Shown one piece after another: positions 37,750 to 48,182 of a stretch of DNA of 64,000 nucleotides. Below the pieces are notes generated by a model. That model was given only the letters and a program-made list of their open reading frames with translations. It was not told the DNA's origin and made no database searches. The stretch's first letter is position 1. Each line of letters starts with the position of its first letter. Position numbers and translations under genes: made by a program. Source of the stretch: Rhizobiaceae bacterium (GTDB taxonomy: Bacteria > Pseudomonadota > Alphaproteobacteria > Rhizobiales > Rhizobiaceae); contig JAHBYW010000003.1 in NCBI GenBank assembly GCA_019635755.1, forward strand, positions 496,001-560,000. Reading direction: 5' to 3'.

Positions 37750-38763
37750 ATGCCGAAGGTCTTTTCAACCGATTGGGCTCCGTCCTCGGCCGCGGATCAC
37801 GAGGATGACGGCGCCGCCCTCATCCGCTCGGGTCTCAAGCTCGCCCACATGCGCATGATCGTCGCGCTGGAGACGCACGGCCAGGTCTCCGCGGCGGCCA
37901 AGATCATGAACATGACGCAGCCGGCCGCCTCGCGCATGATCGGCGAGATGGAGGAGGCGCTGCGCGTGCGGCTGCTCGAACGGCTGCCGCGCGGTGTCCG
38001 CCTGACCCCCTTCGGCGAGGCGCTGGCGCGCCGGGCGCGCGCGGTGCTGCTGGAGATGCACGAGGCCAGCCGCGAGATCGCCGAGCTCAGAACGGGGCGC
38101 GGCGGCTCGGTCTCGGTCGGCGCCGTGACCGCGCCGGCGATCGAACTGGCCGTGCCGGCGATCCGCGAGGTCCGCCGCGCCTTCCCGCTGCTCGAGGTCA
38201 ACATCCAGATCGACACCAGCGGCGTGCTCGCCCGGGAACTGCTGGCGTCGAGGCACGACTTCATCATCGCGCGCATCCCCGACGACTTCGACCCGCGGCA
38301 GTTCCGCAGCCGCGTCATCGGCGTCGAGAAGGCCTGCCTGATCGCCCGGCGCGGCCATCCGCTCGCCGGCCGCGGCCCGGTGACGCCGCAGATGCTGCGC
38401 GAGTTCGACTGGGTGTTCCAGCCGAGCGGCTCGCTGCTGAGGCGCACCATCGAGACGACCTTCATCGGCCGCAACGTCGCCCTGCCCGACCGCGTGCTCA
38501 ACACCAGCTCGCTGCTGCTCACCCTGGTCATGGTGGCGCAGACGGACGCGATCTCGCCGGTGTCGGTGGAGGTGGCGGACTTCATCCGCGACGACCTCGG
38601 CGGCGCGATCGAGGTCCTGCCCATCGACTTCGCCATCGAGGTGCAGGCGTTCAGCCTGCTCACCGCGAGCGACCGCGAGCTGTCGCCCGCCGCGCAGCGG
38701 CTCTACGAGGCGATCCTCGCGCGGATCGGCGCCAGGGCGGACGGCCGGAGCGATCGGCCGTGA
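37750..38763 (+). CDS. gbpR: LysR-family regulator of the sugar transporter (GbpR-like)
   Basis: GbpR controls chvE in response to sugars in Agrobacterium. The 337-residue protein has an N-terminal helix-turn-helix (VSAAAKIMNMTQPAASRMIG near residues 46-65) and a periplasmic-binding-protein-like effector domain, for example FIIARIPDDFDPRQFRSR and VFQPSGSLLRRTIE. It is divergent from chvE, the arrangement expected for its regulator. An N-terminal extension of about 28 residues precedes the domain, so a later start is possible. Its stop overlaps the GTG start of hrpB. Confidence 0.88.
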   Translation: MPKVFSTDWAPSSAADHEDDGAALIRSGLKLAHMRMIVALETHGQVSAAAKIMNMTQPAASRMIGEMEEALRVRLLERLPRGVRLTPFGEALARRARAVLLEMHEASREIAELRTGRGGSVSVGAVTAPAIELAVPAIREVRRAFPLLEVNIQIDTSGVLARELLASRHDFIIARIPDDFDPRQFRSRVIGVEKACLIARRGHPLAGRGPVTPQMLREFDWVFQPSGSLLRRTIETTFIGRNVALPDRVLNTSSLLLTLVMVAQTDAISPVSVEVADFIRDDLGGAIEVLPIDFAIEVQAFSLLTASDRELSPAAQRLYEAILARIGARADGRSDRP

Positions 38764-41378
38764 GCGTCCTTCCCGACGATCTGCCGGTCGCCGGCGTCCT
38801 GCCGGCGCTGACCGCGTCGCTCGCTGCCCGGCCCGCCGCGGTGCTGGTCGCGCCGCCCGGCGCCGGCAAGACAACGCTGGTGCCGCTCGCTCTGATGAAG
38901 GAGCCCTGGGCCGCCGGGCGACGCATCCTGCTGCTCGAGCCGCGACGGCTGGCCGCCCGCGCGGCGGCGCGGCGCATGGCCTCGCTCGTCGGCGAGGAGG
39001 TCGGGGGCACGATCGGCTATGCGATGCGGATGGAGGGCCGGCAATCGGCCGCGACGCGGGTGCTCGTCGTCACCGAGGGCATTCTCGCCCGCATGATCCT
39101 GGACGATCCCGAGCTCGCAGGCATCGCCGCGGTGATTTTCGACGAGTTCCACGAGCGCTCGCTCGACGGCGACTTCGGCCTGGCGCTGGCGCTCGACGTG
39201 CAGGACGCGCTGCGCCCCGACCTGCGGCTGCTGGTGATGTCGGCGACGCTGGACGGCGCGCGCATCGCCGCCCTGCTTGGCGGCGCCCCCGTCATCGAAA
39301 GCGAGGGCCGCGCCTTCCCGGTCGAGCTGCGGCATCGCGAACGCCCCGCGGGCGAAGCGATCGAGGACTCCATGGCCCGTGCCATCCGCGAGGCGCTGAC
39401 GACCGAGACGGGCAGCGTGCTCGCCTTCCTGCCCGGACAGCGCGAGATCGTGCGGACGGCCGAGCGGCTGGCGGGTCGCCTGGCAGCGGACACCGACCTC
39501 GCGCCGCTCTACGGACAGCTCGACGCCCGCGCCCAGGACGCCGCGATCCGGCCGGCCCCTGTGGGGCGGCGCAAGGTCGTGCTGGCCACCGCGATCGCCG
39601 AGACGTCGCTGACCATCGACGGCGTGCGCGTCGTCATCGATTGCGGCCTGTCGCGCCTGCCGAAATACGAGCCCGACACGGGCCTGACACGGCTGGAGAC
39701 GGTGCGCGCTTCCCGCGCCTCGGCCGACCAGCGCGCCGGCCGCGCCGGCCGCACCGGGCCCGGCGTGGCCATCCGGCTGTGGCGCGCGGAGCAGACGGCG
39801 GCGCTGCCCGCATTCACGCCGCCCGAGATCCTCGATGCGGACCTCACGTCGCTGGTTCTGGACAGCGCGGCGTTCGGCGTCGCCGATCCGGCAGCGCTGC
39901 GCTTCCTCGATCCGCCACCCGCGCCGGCGCTGAAGGAGGCACGGGTATTGCTGGAAGAGCTCGGCGCCATCGATCCCGACGGGCGGCTGACCGGCGCTGG
40001 CGGCGCCATGCGCCGGCTCGCCCTGCCGGCGCGGCTCGCGCACATGGTGGCGGAGGCGGCCCGTGGCGGCGGCGCACGCGACGCCGCGCTCCTCGCCGTC
40101 CTCGTCGGCGAGCGCGGCCTCGGCGGCGACGGCGTCGATCTCGAGCGGCGGCTGGAGCGGTTTCGGACGGATCGCGCGCCGCGCGCCGTCCAGGCGCGGC
40201 AGTTGGCCGAGCGCATCGCGAAGAGCGCCGACCTTTCCCTCCCCCTTGAGGAGAGGGTGGCCGCCCCGGGGTCCGGCCCTCGGCCGGCCCGAGGACAGGC
40301 GACGCAGCCGGGTGGGGTGCCGGCGGCAGGCAACCACCCTATTGTGGTGCGACAATCGGATACCCCGCCCGGCCGGGCTGCGTCCCGCCACCCTCCCCTC
40401 AAGGAGGAGGGATCAGCTGCCGGCGCGCTCCTGCTCCACGCCTATCCCGACCGCGTCGCCATGGCGCGCGGCGAGCGCGGACGCTTCGTGCTGGCGAATG
40501 GACGCGGCGCGATGATCGACGCCTCCGACCCGCTGGCGGGCGAACGTTTCCTCGTCGTGGCCGACCTGCAGGGAAAGGCCCAGAACGCCCGCATCGCCGC
40601 CGCCGCGCCGGTCGCGGAAGACGCCATCCGCGCCGCACTCGCGCACCGCATCGAGCGCCGCCGCGAAACCCGGTTCGACCCGGAGAAGCGTGCCGTGCGC
40701 GTGCGCGAGACGGAGCGGCTGGGCGCGATTCGTCTTTCCGAGGGCATGCTGCCCGCGCCGACCGGCGAGGACGCGAACCGTGCCGTCGTCGAGGCCGTGC
40801 GCGACCACGGGCTCGCCGTGCTGCCGTGGGCCAGGGAGACACTCGCGCTCCGGCATCGGCTGGCCTGGCTGCACCACGGGCTGGGCGATCCGTGGCCCGA
40901 CATGTCCGACGAGGCCCTCATCGCCGGGCTCGACGACTGGCTGCTGCCGTTTCTCACGGGCGAGGCGTCGCTGTCCCGAATTGACGCCGGTTCGCTGCGC
41001 GACGGGCTCTTGTCGCTTGTGCCGCACGCATCGCGGCGCCGGGTCGATGCGCTCGCGCCCACCCATTTCGACGCGCCGTCCGGCAGCCGCATTCCCATCG
41101 ACTATGAAGGCGAGCAGCCGGTGCTGGCCATCCGCGTGCAGGAGCTGTTCGGCCTCGCCCGGCACCCGGCGATCGGCGATGGTAAGATACCGCTTACGCT
41201 GGAGCTTCTGTCGCCCGCGCACCGGCCGATCCAGACGACGCGCGACCTGCCCGGCTTCTGGCGCGGCTCCTGGGCCGACGTGCGCAGCGACATGCGCGGC
41301 CGCTACCCGAAACATGTCTGGCCGGAGAATCCTCTGGAAGCGCAGGCCACCAGCCGTGCCAAACCCCGCGTCAAATAG
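38760..41378 (+). CDS. hrpB: ATP-dependent RNA helicase HrpB, with an in-frame palindromic repeat insertion
   Basis: HrpB is a DEAH-box helicase of unclear physiological role. The 872-residue protein has Walker A APPGAGKTTLVPLAL near residue 36, motif II DEFHER, motif III MSATLDG and motif VI (DQRAGRAGRTGPG), then the helicase-associated and HrpB C-terminal domains. Between about residues 493 and 551 the sequence (ERVAAPGSGPRPARGQATQP and onward to HPPLKEEG) comes from a 177-bp palindromic repeat, exactly 59 codons, which adds a proline/glycine-rich segment between domains without breaking the frame. The GTG start overlaps the gbpR stop (GTGA). Confidence 0.92.
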   Translation: MSVLPDDLPVAGVLPALTASLAARPAAVLVAPPGAGKTTLVPLALMKEPWAAGRRILLLEPRRLAARAAARRMASLVGEEVGGTIGYAMRMEGRQSAATRVLVVTEGILARMILDDPELAGIAAVIFDEFHERSLDGDFGLALALDVQDALRPDLRLLVMSATLDGARIAALLGGAPVIESEGRAFPVELRHRERPAGEAIEDSMARAIREALTTETGSVLAFLPGQREIVRTAERLAGRLAADTDLAPLYGQLDARAQDAAIRPAPVGRRKVVLATAIAETSLTIDGVRVVIDCGLSRLPKYEPDTGLTRLETVRASRASADQRAGRAGRTGPGVAIRLWRAEQTAALPAFTPPEILDADLTSLVLDSAAFGVADPAALRFLDPPPAPALKEARVLLEELGAIDPDGRLTGAGGAMRRLALPARLAHMVAEAARGGGARDAALLAVLVGERGLGGDGVDLERRLERFRTDRAPRAVQARQLAERIAKSADLSLPLEERVAAPGSGPRPARGQATQPGGVPAAGNHPIVVRQSDTPPGRAASRHPPLKEEGSAAGALLLHAYPDRVAMARGERGRFVLANGRGAMIDASDPLAGERFLVVADLQGKAQNARIAAAAPVAEDAIRAALAHRIERRRETRFDPEKRAVRVRETERLGAIRLSEGMLPAPTGEDANRAVVEAVRDHGLAVLPWARETLALRHRLAWLHHGLGDPWPDMSDEALIAGLDDWLLPFLTGEASLSRIDAGSLRDGLLSLVPHASRRRVDALAPTHFDAPSGSRIPIDYEGEQPVLAIRVQELFGLARHPAIGDGKIPLTLELLSPAHRPIQTTRDLPGFWRGSWADVRSDMRGRYPKHVWPENPLEAQATSRAKPRVK
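40236..40412. repeat. Palindromic repeat element inside hrpB
   Basis: The ends are a 25-bp inverted repeat with 23 matches: TCCCTCCCCCTTGAGGAGAG at the left and, complemented, TCCCTCCTCCTTGAGGGGAG at the right, each continuing GGTGG. Inside lies a second arm pair (ACGCAGCCGGG.TGGGGT against ACCCCGCCCGGCCGGGCTGCGT). The 177-bp length is a multiple of three. The composition matches mosaic intergenic repeats of rhizobia rather than protein-coding helicase sequence. Confidence 0.85.
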
Positions 41379-41417
41379 CGCTTGGCCGCGCCGTATCGCC
41401 CGGCGCATAAAGCCCGC

Positions 41418-42731
41418 ATGGCAGAGCGAAGCCCCCTTCCGCACCGAACCTACGGCCTCCGGCTCACGACCAACATCCGCCTGCGCTGGATGGCGATCAT
41501 CGGCCAGAGCGCGGCCGTCATCCTCGTCGCCTACTGGCTGGGTTTCCCGCTGCCCGTCAGCATGTGCTTCGCGCTCATCGCCTGCTCGGCATGGCTGAAC
41601 CTCTTTCTCGCCTTCCGCTACCCGGCGGCGCACCGGCTGCAGTCGATGGCGTCGTTCGCGATCCTCACCTTCGACGCGCTGCAGCTGGCCGGTCTGCTGT
41701 TCATGACCGGCGGTCTCACCAACCCGTTCTCGCTGCTGATGACCGTGCCGGTGGTCGTCTCGGCGACGTCGCTGCCGCTGAGGCTCACCGCGGCGCTCGG
41801 CGCGATGGTGGTGGCGACCGCGACGCTCCTCGTCTTCTTCCACCTGCAGCTGCCATGGTTCCCCGGCACGTCGCTGGAAATGCCCTTCATCTACGTCGCC
41901 GGCATGTGGATCGCGCTGTTCTCCTCGATCACCTTCACCGCGATCTATGCATGGCGCGTGGCGGAGGAGGCGCGGCTGCTCGCCAATGCGCTGACCGCCA
42001 CGGAGCTTGTGCTGCAGCGCGAGCAGCACCTGTCGGCGCTCGACGGCCTCGCGGCCGCCGCCGCGCATGAGCTCGGCACGCCGCTGGCGACGATCGCGCT
42101 CGTGTCGCGCGAGATGGAGAAGGCGCTGGGCGCCGACCCGCGCTACCGCGAGGACGTCACCCTGCTGCGCAGCCAGAGCGAGCGCTGCCGCGAAATCCTG
42201 AAGCGGCTGACCAGCCTGTCGTCGGAGAGCGAGGAGCATCTGGCGCGGCTGCCGCTGACGTCGCTGATCGAGGAGGTGATCGCGCCGCACCGCGACTTCG
42301 GCATCGCCATCCGGCTCGAACCGGGCGAGCGCCTCGGGCCCGAGCCCGTCGGGCGGCGCAATCCCGGCGTCATCTACGGGCTGGGCAACCTGGTCGAGAA
42401 CGCCGTCGACTTCGCCAGGAAGGCCGTCAGCATCCGCTGGCGCTGGGACCAGCACCACGTGGTGCTGACCGTCATCGACGACGGCGAGGGGTTCTCGCCC
42501 GACATCATCGACCGCATCGGCGAGCCCTACATGTCGTCGCGGCAGGGCGCCGAGCGGCGCGGCGGAATGGGGCTGGGGCTGTTCATCGCCAAGACGCTGC
42601 TGGAGCGTTCCGGCGCGACGATCCATTTCCAGAACGCCGCCGGCCAGGGACAGGGCGCGCTGGTCGAGGTGCGCTGGGACCGCGCCGTCTTCCTCGACCC
42701 GCCGGCAATGGCCGAGACCAGCATCACCTGA
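41418..42731 (+). CDS. actS: Redox sensor histidine kinase ActS (RegB/PrrB family)
   Basis: ActS/RegB senses the quinone pool and redox state and phosphorylates ActR/RegA, controlling respiration, carbon or nitrogen fixation and acid tolerance. The 437-residue protein has six membrane segments and the quinone-site motif GGLTNPF near residues 98-104. The phosphoacceptor H217 is in AAAAHELGTPLATI and the candidate redox-active cysteine C257 is in SERCREIL, followed by an ATPase domain (NLVENAVDFA, GMGLGLFIAKTLLE). The ATG at 41418 is used in preference to an upstream TTG. actR follows 80 bases later. Confidence 0.94.
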   Translation: MAERSPLPHRTYGLRLTTNIRLRWMAIIGQSAAVILVAYWLGFPLPVSMCFALIACSAWLNLFLAFRYPAAHRLQSMASFAILTFDALQLAGLLFMTGGLTNPFSLLMTVPVVVSATSLPLRLTAALGAMVVATATLLVFFHLQLPWFPGTSLEMPFIYVAGMWIALFSSITFTAIYAWRVAEEARLLANALTATELVLQREQHLSALDGLAAAAAHELGTPLATIALVSREMEKALGADPRYREDVTLLRSQSERCREILKRLTSLSSESEEHLARLPLTSLIEEVIAPHRDFGIAIRLEPGERLGPEPVGRRNPGVIYGLGNLVENAVDFARKAVSIRWRWDQHHVVLTVIDDGEGFSPDIIDRIGEPYMSSRQGAERRGGMGLGLFIAKTLLERSGATIHFQNAAGQGQGALVEVRWDRAVFLDPPAMAETSIT

Positions 42732-42811
42732 GCTGCCCGCCGGCGTTTGGAATCCCGGCATTCCGGCCATATATTGCGGCCAGCACCGAAGCAGACGGAC
42801 CCCTGCCCATC

Positions 42812-43366
42812 ATGACAGCGACCGAACCGGCCCCGCTCGAAGGCGACACCAGCCTGCTGATCGTCGACGACGACAAGCCCTTCCTCACCCGCCTGGCGCG
42901 GGCGATGGAGATGCGCGGCTTCGTCGTCGACACGGCCGAGAGCGTCGACGAGGCGGTCGCCAAGGCGCGCGCGCATGCGCCGGCCTATGCGGTGGTCGAC
43001 ATGCGGCTGGGCGACGGCAACGGCCTCGACGTGGTCGCCGCCATCCGCGAGAAGCGCTCGGATTCCCGCACCATCATCCTGACCGGGTACGGCAACATCG
43101 CCACCGCGGTGACCGCCGTGAAGCTCGGCGCCATCGACTATCTGTCGAAGCCGGCCGATGCCGACGAGATCTATGCGGCGCTGACCCGCACGACCGGCGG
43201 GCGGGCCGCGCCGCCGGAGAACCCGATGTCGGCCGACCGGGTCCGCTGGGAGCACATCCAGCGCGTCTACGAGATGTGCGAGCGCAACGTGTCGGAGACG
43301 GCTCGGCGGCTCAACATGCACCGGCGCACGCTGCAGCGCATCCTCGCCAAGCGCGCCCCGCGGTAA
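42812..43366 (+). CDS. actR: Redox response regulator ActR (RegA/PrrA family)
   Basis: The 184-residue regulator has a receiver domain (LLIVDDDKPFLTRLARAMEM) with phosphoacceptor D63 in AVVDMRLGDGNG and conserved ILTGYGNIATAV and YLSKPADADE. A short proline-containing linker leads to a Fis-like helix-turn-helix (NVSETARRLNMHRRTLQRIL) almost invariant in RegA proteins. It is the partner of the preceding sensor kinase. It ends 306 bases before the convergent tRNA gene, with tandem repeats in between. Confidence 0.96.
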   Translation: MTATEPAPLEGDTSLLIVDDDKPFLTRLARAMEMRGFVVDTAESVDEAVAKARAHAPAYAVVDMRLGDGNGLDVVAAIREKRSDSRTIILTGYGNIATAVTAVKLGAIDYLSKPADADEIYAALTRTTGGRAAPPENPMSADRVRWEHIQRVYEMCERNVSETARRLNMHRRTLQRILAKRAPR

Positions 43367-43446
43367 GGCGCGATCCCGTGCCGGCGCCTTCGGCCGGCCG
43401 TCGGAGGCGCGATCGCTGCGAGCTGTCTCTTGGATCGCTGGATCTT

Positions 43447-43672
43447 TGGTGGAGGGAGAGGAGAACCCTCGAAGCGGAACCAGGCCGCGACTGCGGCCCG
43501 GGCTTTCGCCCGCCCCATCGGAGGCGTGAGCGAAGCGAACTGCCGTGAGATGTGGAAGCTGGTGGAGGTGAGAGGAGAAGCCTGAACCGGAAGCAGGCCG
43601 CGACTGCGGCCCGGGCTTTCGCCCGCCCTATCGGAGGCGTGAGCGAAGCGAACTGCCGTGAGATCTGGAAAC
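43447..43672 (-). repeat. 113-bp tandem repeats downstream of tRNA-Ala, each starting with the tRNA 3' end
   Basis: Read on the tRNA strand, the tRNA ends CTCCACCA at 43680-43673, and the same eight bases recur exactly 113 bp later (43567-43560) and again after another 113 bp (43454-43447). The two full units (43672-43560 and 43559-43447) are about 90 percent identical; a third, decayed and partial unit follows to about 43400. Each full unit contains two strong hairpins: CGGGC-GAAA-GCCCG and GGCCGC-AGTC-GCGGCC. No protein is apparent in the region 43367-43672. Confidence 0.85.
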
Positions 43673-43748
<76 letters not shown>

Positions 43749-43991
43749 ACACCCGGTCGAAGCGTCGCCGCGAGGCTTCGCCGCCGGCGCCGTGCCAGGT
43801 GTCCCGAGGGACGCCCGTTCCGGCGAAGAGGTCGGACGGAGCTTGGGGGCTCCGCCGGTTCCGGCGATCCCAGAGGGGTCGCCGTTTCGGGCGGCTTCTA
43901 ACCCCGCCCCCCTGCAAGATCAAGTGCAATAACGCGCCGCCCGCGTCGGGCCGCGATCCGCCGGCCGCGCGAGGCGACCGGCCGCCCGAGG
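43749..43991. other. Intergenic gap upstream of tRNA-Ala
   Basis: This 243-bp gap lies between the tRNA 5' end and the stop of the FYDLN-domain gene. It should hold the tRNA promoter. The open frames here do not look like real genes. Confidence 0.4.
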
Positions 43992-44381
43992 TCAGACCTC
44001 CTCGTCGTCGTCCACGCCGCCGACCATGCCGCCGACGTCTTCGTCCTCGTCCTCTTCCTCCTCGAGGAAGGTGTCGTCGTCATCGTCGCCGAGATCGACG
44101 TCATCGTCATCGCCGATATCGGCGGCGTCGTCGCCGCCCTCCGCCTCGTCGTCCGCCTCTTCGAGAGAGACGACCTCGACGCCGTCCTCGGCGTCGACCT
44201 CCTTCGCCTCGGTCTCTTCTTCCTCTTCGTCCACCGCCGCGCTGACGGCGCCGCTGTCGAAGTAGGAGCGCGGGTAGGAGATGCCCGTATAGGGCGACAC
44301 GATCGGGTCCTTGTTCAGGTCATAGAACTTGCGCCCGGTTTCCGGATCGATCCGCTTCGTGCCAAGCTGGGTTTTCGCCAC
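43992..44381 (-). CDS. FYDLN-acid-domain protein (TIGR02300 family)
   Basis: The 129-residue protein starts with the conserved MAKTQLGTKRIDPETGRKFY then DLNKDPIVSPYTGISYP, a zinc-ribbon-like remnant found only in alphaproteobacteria. It ends in a long run of Asp and Glu (more than half of the last 80 residues), giving a very acidic tail. The function is unknown. It is divergent from aroA, an arrangement conserved in rhizobia, and has a good promoter at 44414-44442. Confidence 0.93.
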   Translation of the reverse strand: MAKTQLGTKRIDPETGRKFYDLNKDPIVSPYTGISYPRSYFDSGAVSAAVDEEEEETEAKEVDAEDGVEVVSLEEADDEAEGGDDAADIGDDDDVDLGDDDDDTFLEEEEDEDEDVGGMVGGVDDDEEV

Positions 44382-44413
44382 GGTCTAGCCTCGCAACCAT
44401 GAAAGTTGGGTCG

Positions 44414-44442
44414 CCCATAGCCACAGTTTACGGCATTGTCAA
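44414..44442 (-). promoter_or_regulatory. Sigma70-type promoter of the FYDLN-domain gene
   Basis: On the bottom strand TTGACA (44442-44437) and TATGGG (44419-44414) are separated by 17 bases, about 35 bases before the ATG at 44381. Confidence 0.6.
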
Positions 44443-44506
44443 AGCCAATCGGCGAGGCCGCAAACCTGCCGCACGGCGGCGTTTCCAGCGCTTTTTTCGG
44501 GGATGA

Positions 44507-45949
<1,443 letters not shown>

Positions 45950-45951
45950 CC

Positions 45952-46305
45952 ATGCAGCAGCTCGGCCTGCTCGCGCTGCTGATCGCCGGCGCGCTCATCC
46001 CCTATCTGGTCGAGCGGTTCGCCTATGGCATCCGCTTCGGCCTGTTCGCCATCCTGTTCTGGCTGTTCGTCGCCCAGTGCGCGCTGATCGCCGTGCTGCT
46101 GGTCGTGGCCGAAACGCTTGGCGCCGGTTCGCTCGCCGGCAACCTTGCCGGCATCGGTGCCGGGCTGCTGCTCTTCGTGATCGGCTTCATCCCGTTCCTT
46201 GCCCTGCCGGTCTGCCTTGCCGTGGTCCTTGCGATGATGGGCTGGACATGGTTGCAGGGTCGGACGGCCCGCCCGAAACCGCCGCATCGGGACGGCCATC
46301 CCTGA
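45952..46305 (+). CDS. Small four-helix membrane protein after aroA
   Basis: The 117-residue protein begins MQQLGLLALLIAGALIPYLV only 2 bases after the aroA stop and has three or four hydrophobic helices, ending with LQGRTARPKPPHRDGHP. I do not recognise a family. Tight spacing suggests it is co-transcribed with aroA and with the PaiB-like gene 25 bases downstream. The ATG at 45952 is preferred because the upstream frame is a shadow of aroA. Confidence 0.7.
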   Translation: MQQLGLLALLIAGALIPYLVERFAYGIRFGLFAILFWLFVAQCALIAVLLVVAETLGAGSLAGNLAGIGAGLLLFVIGFIPFLALPVCLAVVLAMMGWTWLQGRTARPKPPHRDGHP

Positions 46306-46330
46306 CCCGTCCGGCGCGGAGAGGCCCGCC

Positions 46331-46996
46331 ATGTACCAGCCGCCGCATTTCCGCGAGGACGACCTCGCCGTCCAGCACGCGCTGATCAAGGCGCATCCGC
46401 TCGGCCTCCTGATCACCGCCGGTGTCAATGGGCCAGCGGGCGGGCCGGCTGGAGGGCCGACGGCGAACCTGCTGCCATTCCTGCTGGAGCCGACGCTGTC
46501 GCCGAAGGGGACGCTGCGCGTCCACATGGCGCGCGCCAACGGCCAGTGGAAGGAGATCGGGGCGGGCGCCGCGGTGCTGGTCGTGTTTCAGGGCGCGGAG
46601 ACCTACATCACGCCGTCCTGGTATGCGACCAAGCGCGAGACCGGCAAGGTCGTGCCGACCTGGAATTATGCCATGGTGCAGGTGCGCGGGGTTGCGCGCG
46701 TCCACGAGGATGCCGAATGGCTGCGGGCGCAGATCGGCGCGCTGACGGACGCGCACGAGGGGCAGCGCGCCGCGCCGTGGGCCGTGTCCGACGCGCCGGA
46801 ACGCTACATCGAGGCGCAGATGAAAGGCATTGTCGGCGTCGAAATCGAGATCACCGAGATTTTTGGGAAGTGGAAGGTCAGCCAGAACCGCACTGAAGCC
46901 GACCGGGCGATGGTGGCGGCAGGGCTGGCGGATGCGGGCGATCCGCATGCGAATGCGGAGATGGCGGGGCTCGTGGGGAGGCATCAAATTGGCTGA
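46331..46996 (+). CDS. PaiB-family FMN-binding protein (putative negative regulator)
   Basis: The 221-residue protein starts MYQPPHFREDDLAVQHALIK, the typical PaiB N-terminus, and has the flavin-binding split-barrel pattern with YITPSWYATKRETGKVVPTW and VQVRGVARVHEDAEWLRAQI. In Bacillus PaiB represses sporulation and protease genes; in proteobacteria its role is uncharacterised and it may be an FMN-dependent enzyme. It precedes the low-GC toxin-like cassette. Confidence 0.88.
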   Translation: MYQPPHFREDDLAVQHALIKAHPLGLLITAGVNGPAGGPAGGPTANLLPFLLEPTLSPKGTLRVHMARANGQWKEIGAGAAVLVVFQGAETYITPSWYATKRETGKVVPTWNYAMVQVRGVARVHEDAEWLRAQIGALTDAHEGQRAAPWAVSDAPERYIEAQMKGIVGVEIEITEIFGKWKVSQNRTEADRAMVAAGLADAGDPHANAEMAGLVGRHQIG

Positions 46997-47051
46997 ACTT
47001 ACATATAGGAATCTTTTCCTGTACCATACGTAAGGTTAGCCGGAGTTTTGC

Positions 47052-48169
47052 ATGCGCGAGCCTGGAAATGCGTGGCAGAGCGCCACGGTGGCACTTCGGG
47101 TGGAATCGAGTTCACTCCGACTGCGATCTGCCTTTTCGCGACTTCGTTTCAAGGCGGGGTTCAAGGCCAATCAACCGAGAGTGCCGGCCGGCAGTCCCCA
47201 TGGCGGGCGATGGGCGGGTGTTGGCGGCGGTTCACAAACAAGCGACCCGATCGGCGAAGGCAGGCAGCGCACCATAAGAGATCATACGGGGCAACAGCGG
47301 TGGTCCAGCTATGCGCAGAATTACAACGATGATGATGGCTCGCTACGCTCCATTGCAGTCACCAACCGCGATGGCAGTCGGATCAATGAGGTCTATGGAG
47401 GAGGCTACGTCAAGACTGTCAGCGTTGTGCTGAAAGGCGGGCAACGTTTTCAATTCGATCTCGACGGCAATCGTCAACGGATATTCGACGACGAGGGTAA
47501 GCTGATTCACGAAGCCGACTGGAGCATGCCGTCGACTGACACGTCGCCCCCTGTCGTTCCTGTGTTTCTGCAGAAGGAGCCGCCCGATTCACCGAGGGGG
47601 CTTAAACTCGGTGTCGGCTGGGGCGGCGGTGCGGCTGCTATCGGGCTCTACAATTGGTGGCTCAGCTCGCCCGCCCAAGAAAAGACACCGGTCTTTGTCT
47701 TTCGGTCCGAAGAATACCGCCGGAACGAGTCGGCGCAGCTACTGGAATATGTCGGCCGTCTTTCAAAGCGCGATGTCGAGCAGGCCTGCGCCAAGTTGGA
47801 GCTGACCCAAAGGATTGCGGATGAAGCCGCGTCCATGCATCCGCGAGTCAACTTTCTTTCAGATGCGATACGCGGAACGGCGATACACAAGACGATTAAG
47901 GACAGGGTGGCGGCTTACAACGACCCCTTCTTCAGAGCTGAAGTGTCTGTCTCGAAATCCTTAGGGTCCGAGACCCGGTACGCGGAAAGAGGCTCGGTAC
48001 GAGTTGATGTGATGGAGCTGCGAGAAGATACGTGGCCTGCGTCTATGATGTCAAAACCGGCATTGCCGGGCTTACTCCGCTTCGGATTAAAGAGAGCGCT
48101 GAAAACGTTGCGAGCAGGTTTGGCGTTGTGAACCGGATCATCGTTGTCGAAGTTCGGACTGCTCGTTAG
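47052..48169 (+). pseudogene. Frameshifted polymorphic toxin-like protein with a PD-(D/E)XK-type nuclease C-terminus
   Basis: The N-terminus contains NQPRVPAGSPHGGRWAG at residues 40-56, a motif I recall in front of varied toxin-like domains in rhizobial proteins. A YD-like middle part (NRDGSRINEVYGGGYVKT, FQFDLDGNRQRIFDDEGK) and a hydrophobic stretch near 187-207 follow. The C-terminus GTAIHKTIKD...ERGSVRVDVMEL looks like the start of a PD-(D/E)XK nuclease. In the annotated frame the protein then ends at 48131 with an unrelated tail, while the -1 frame from 48032 reads VACVYDVKTGIAGLTPLRIK and on to a stop at 48169, supplying the expected D-x-K core (DVK). A single missing base near 48018-48034 explains this. 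Intact, it would be about 372 residues. Base composition is lower in GC than its neighbours. Confidence 0.7.
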
Positions 48170-48182
48170 CTCAAGGATTGCT

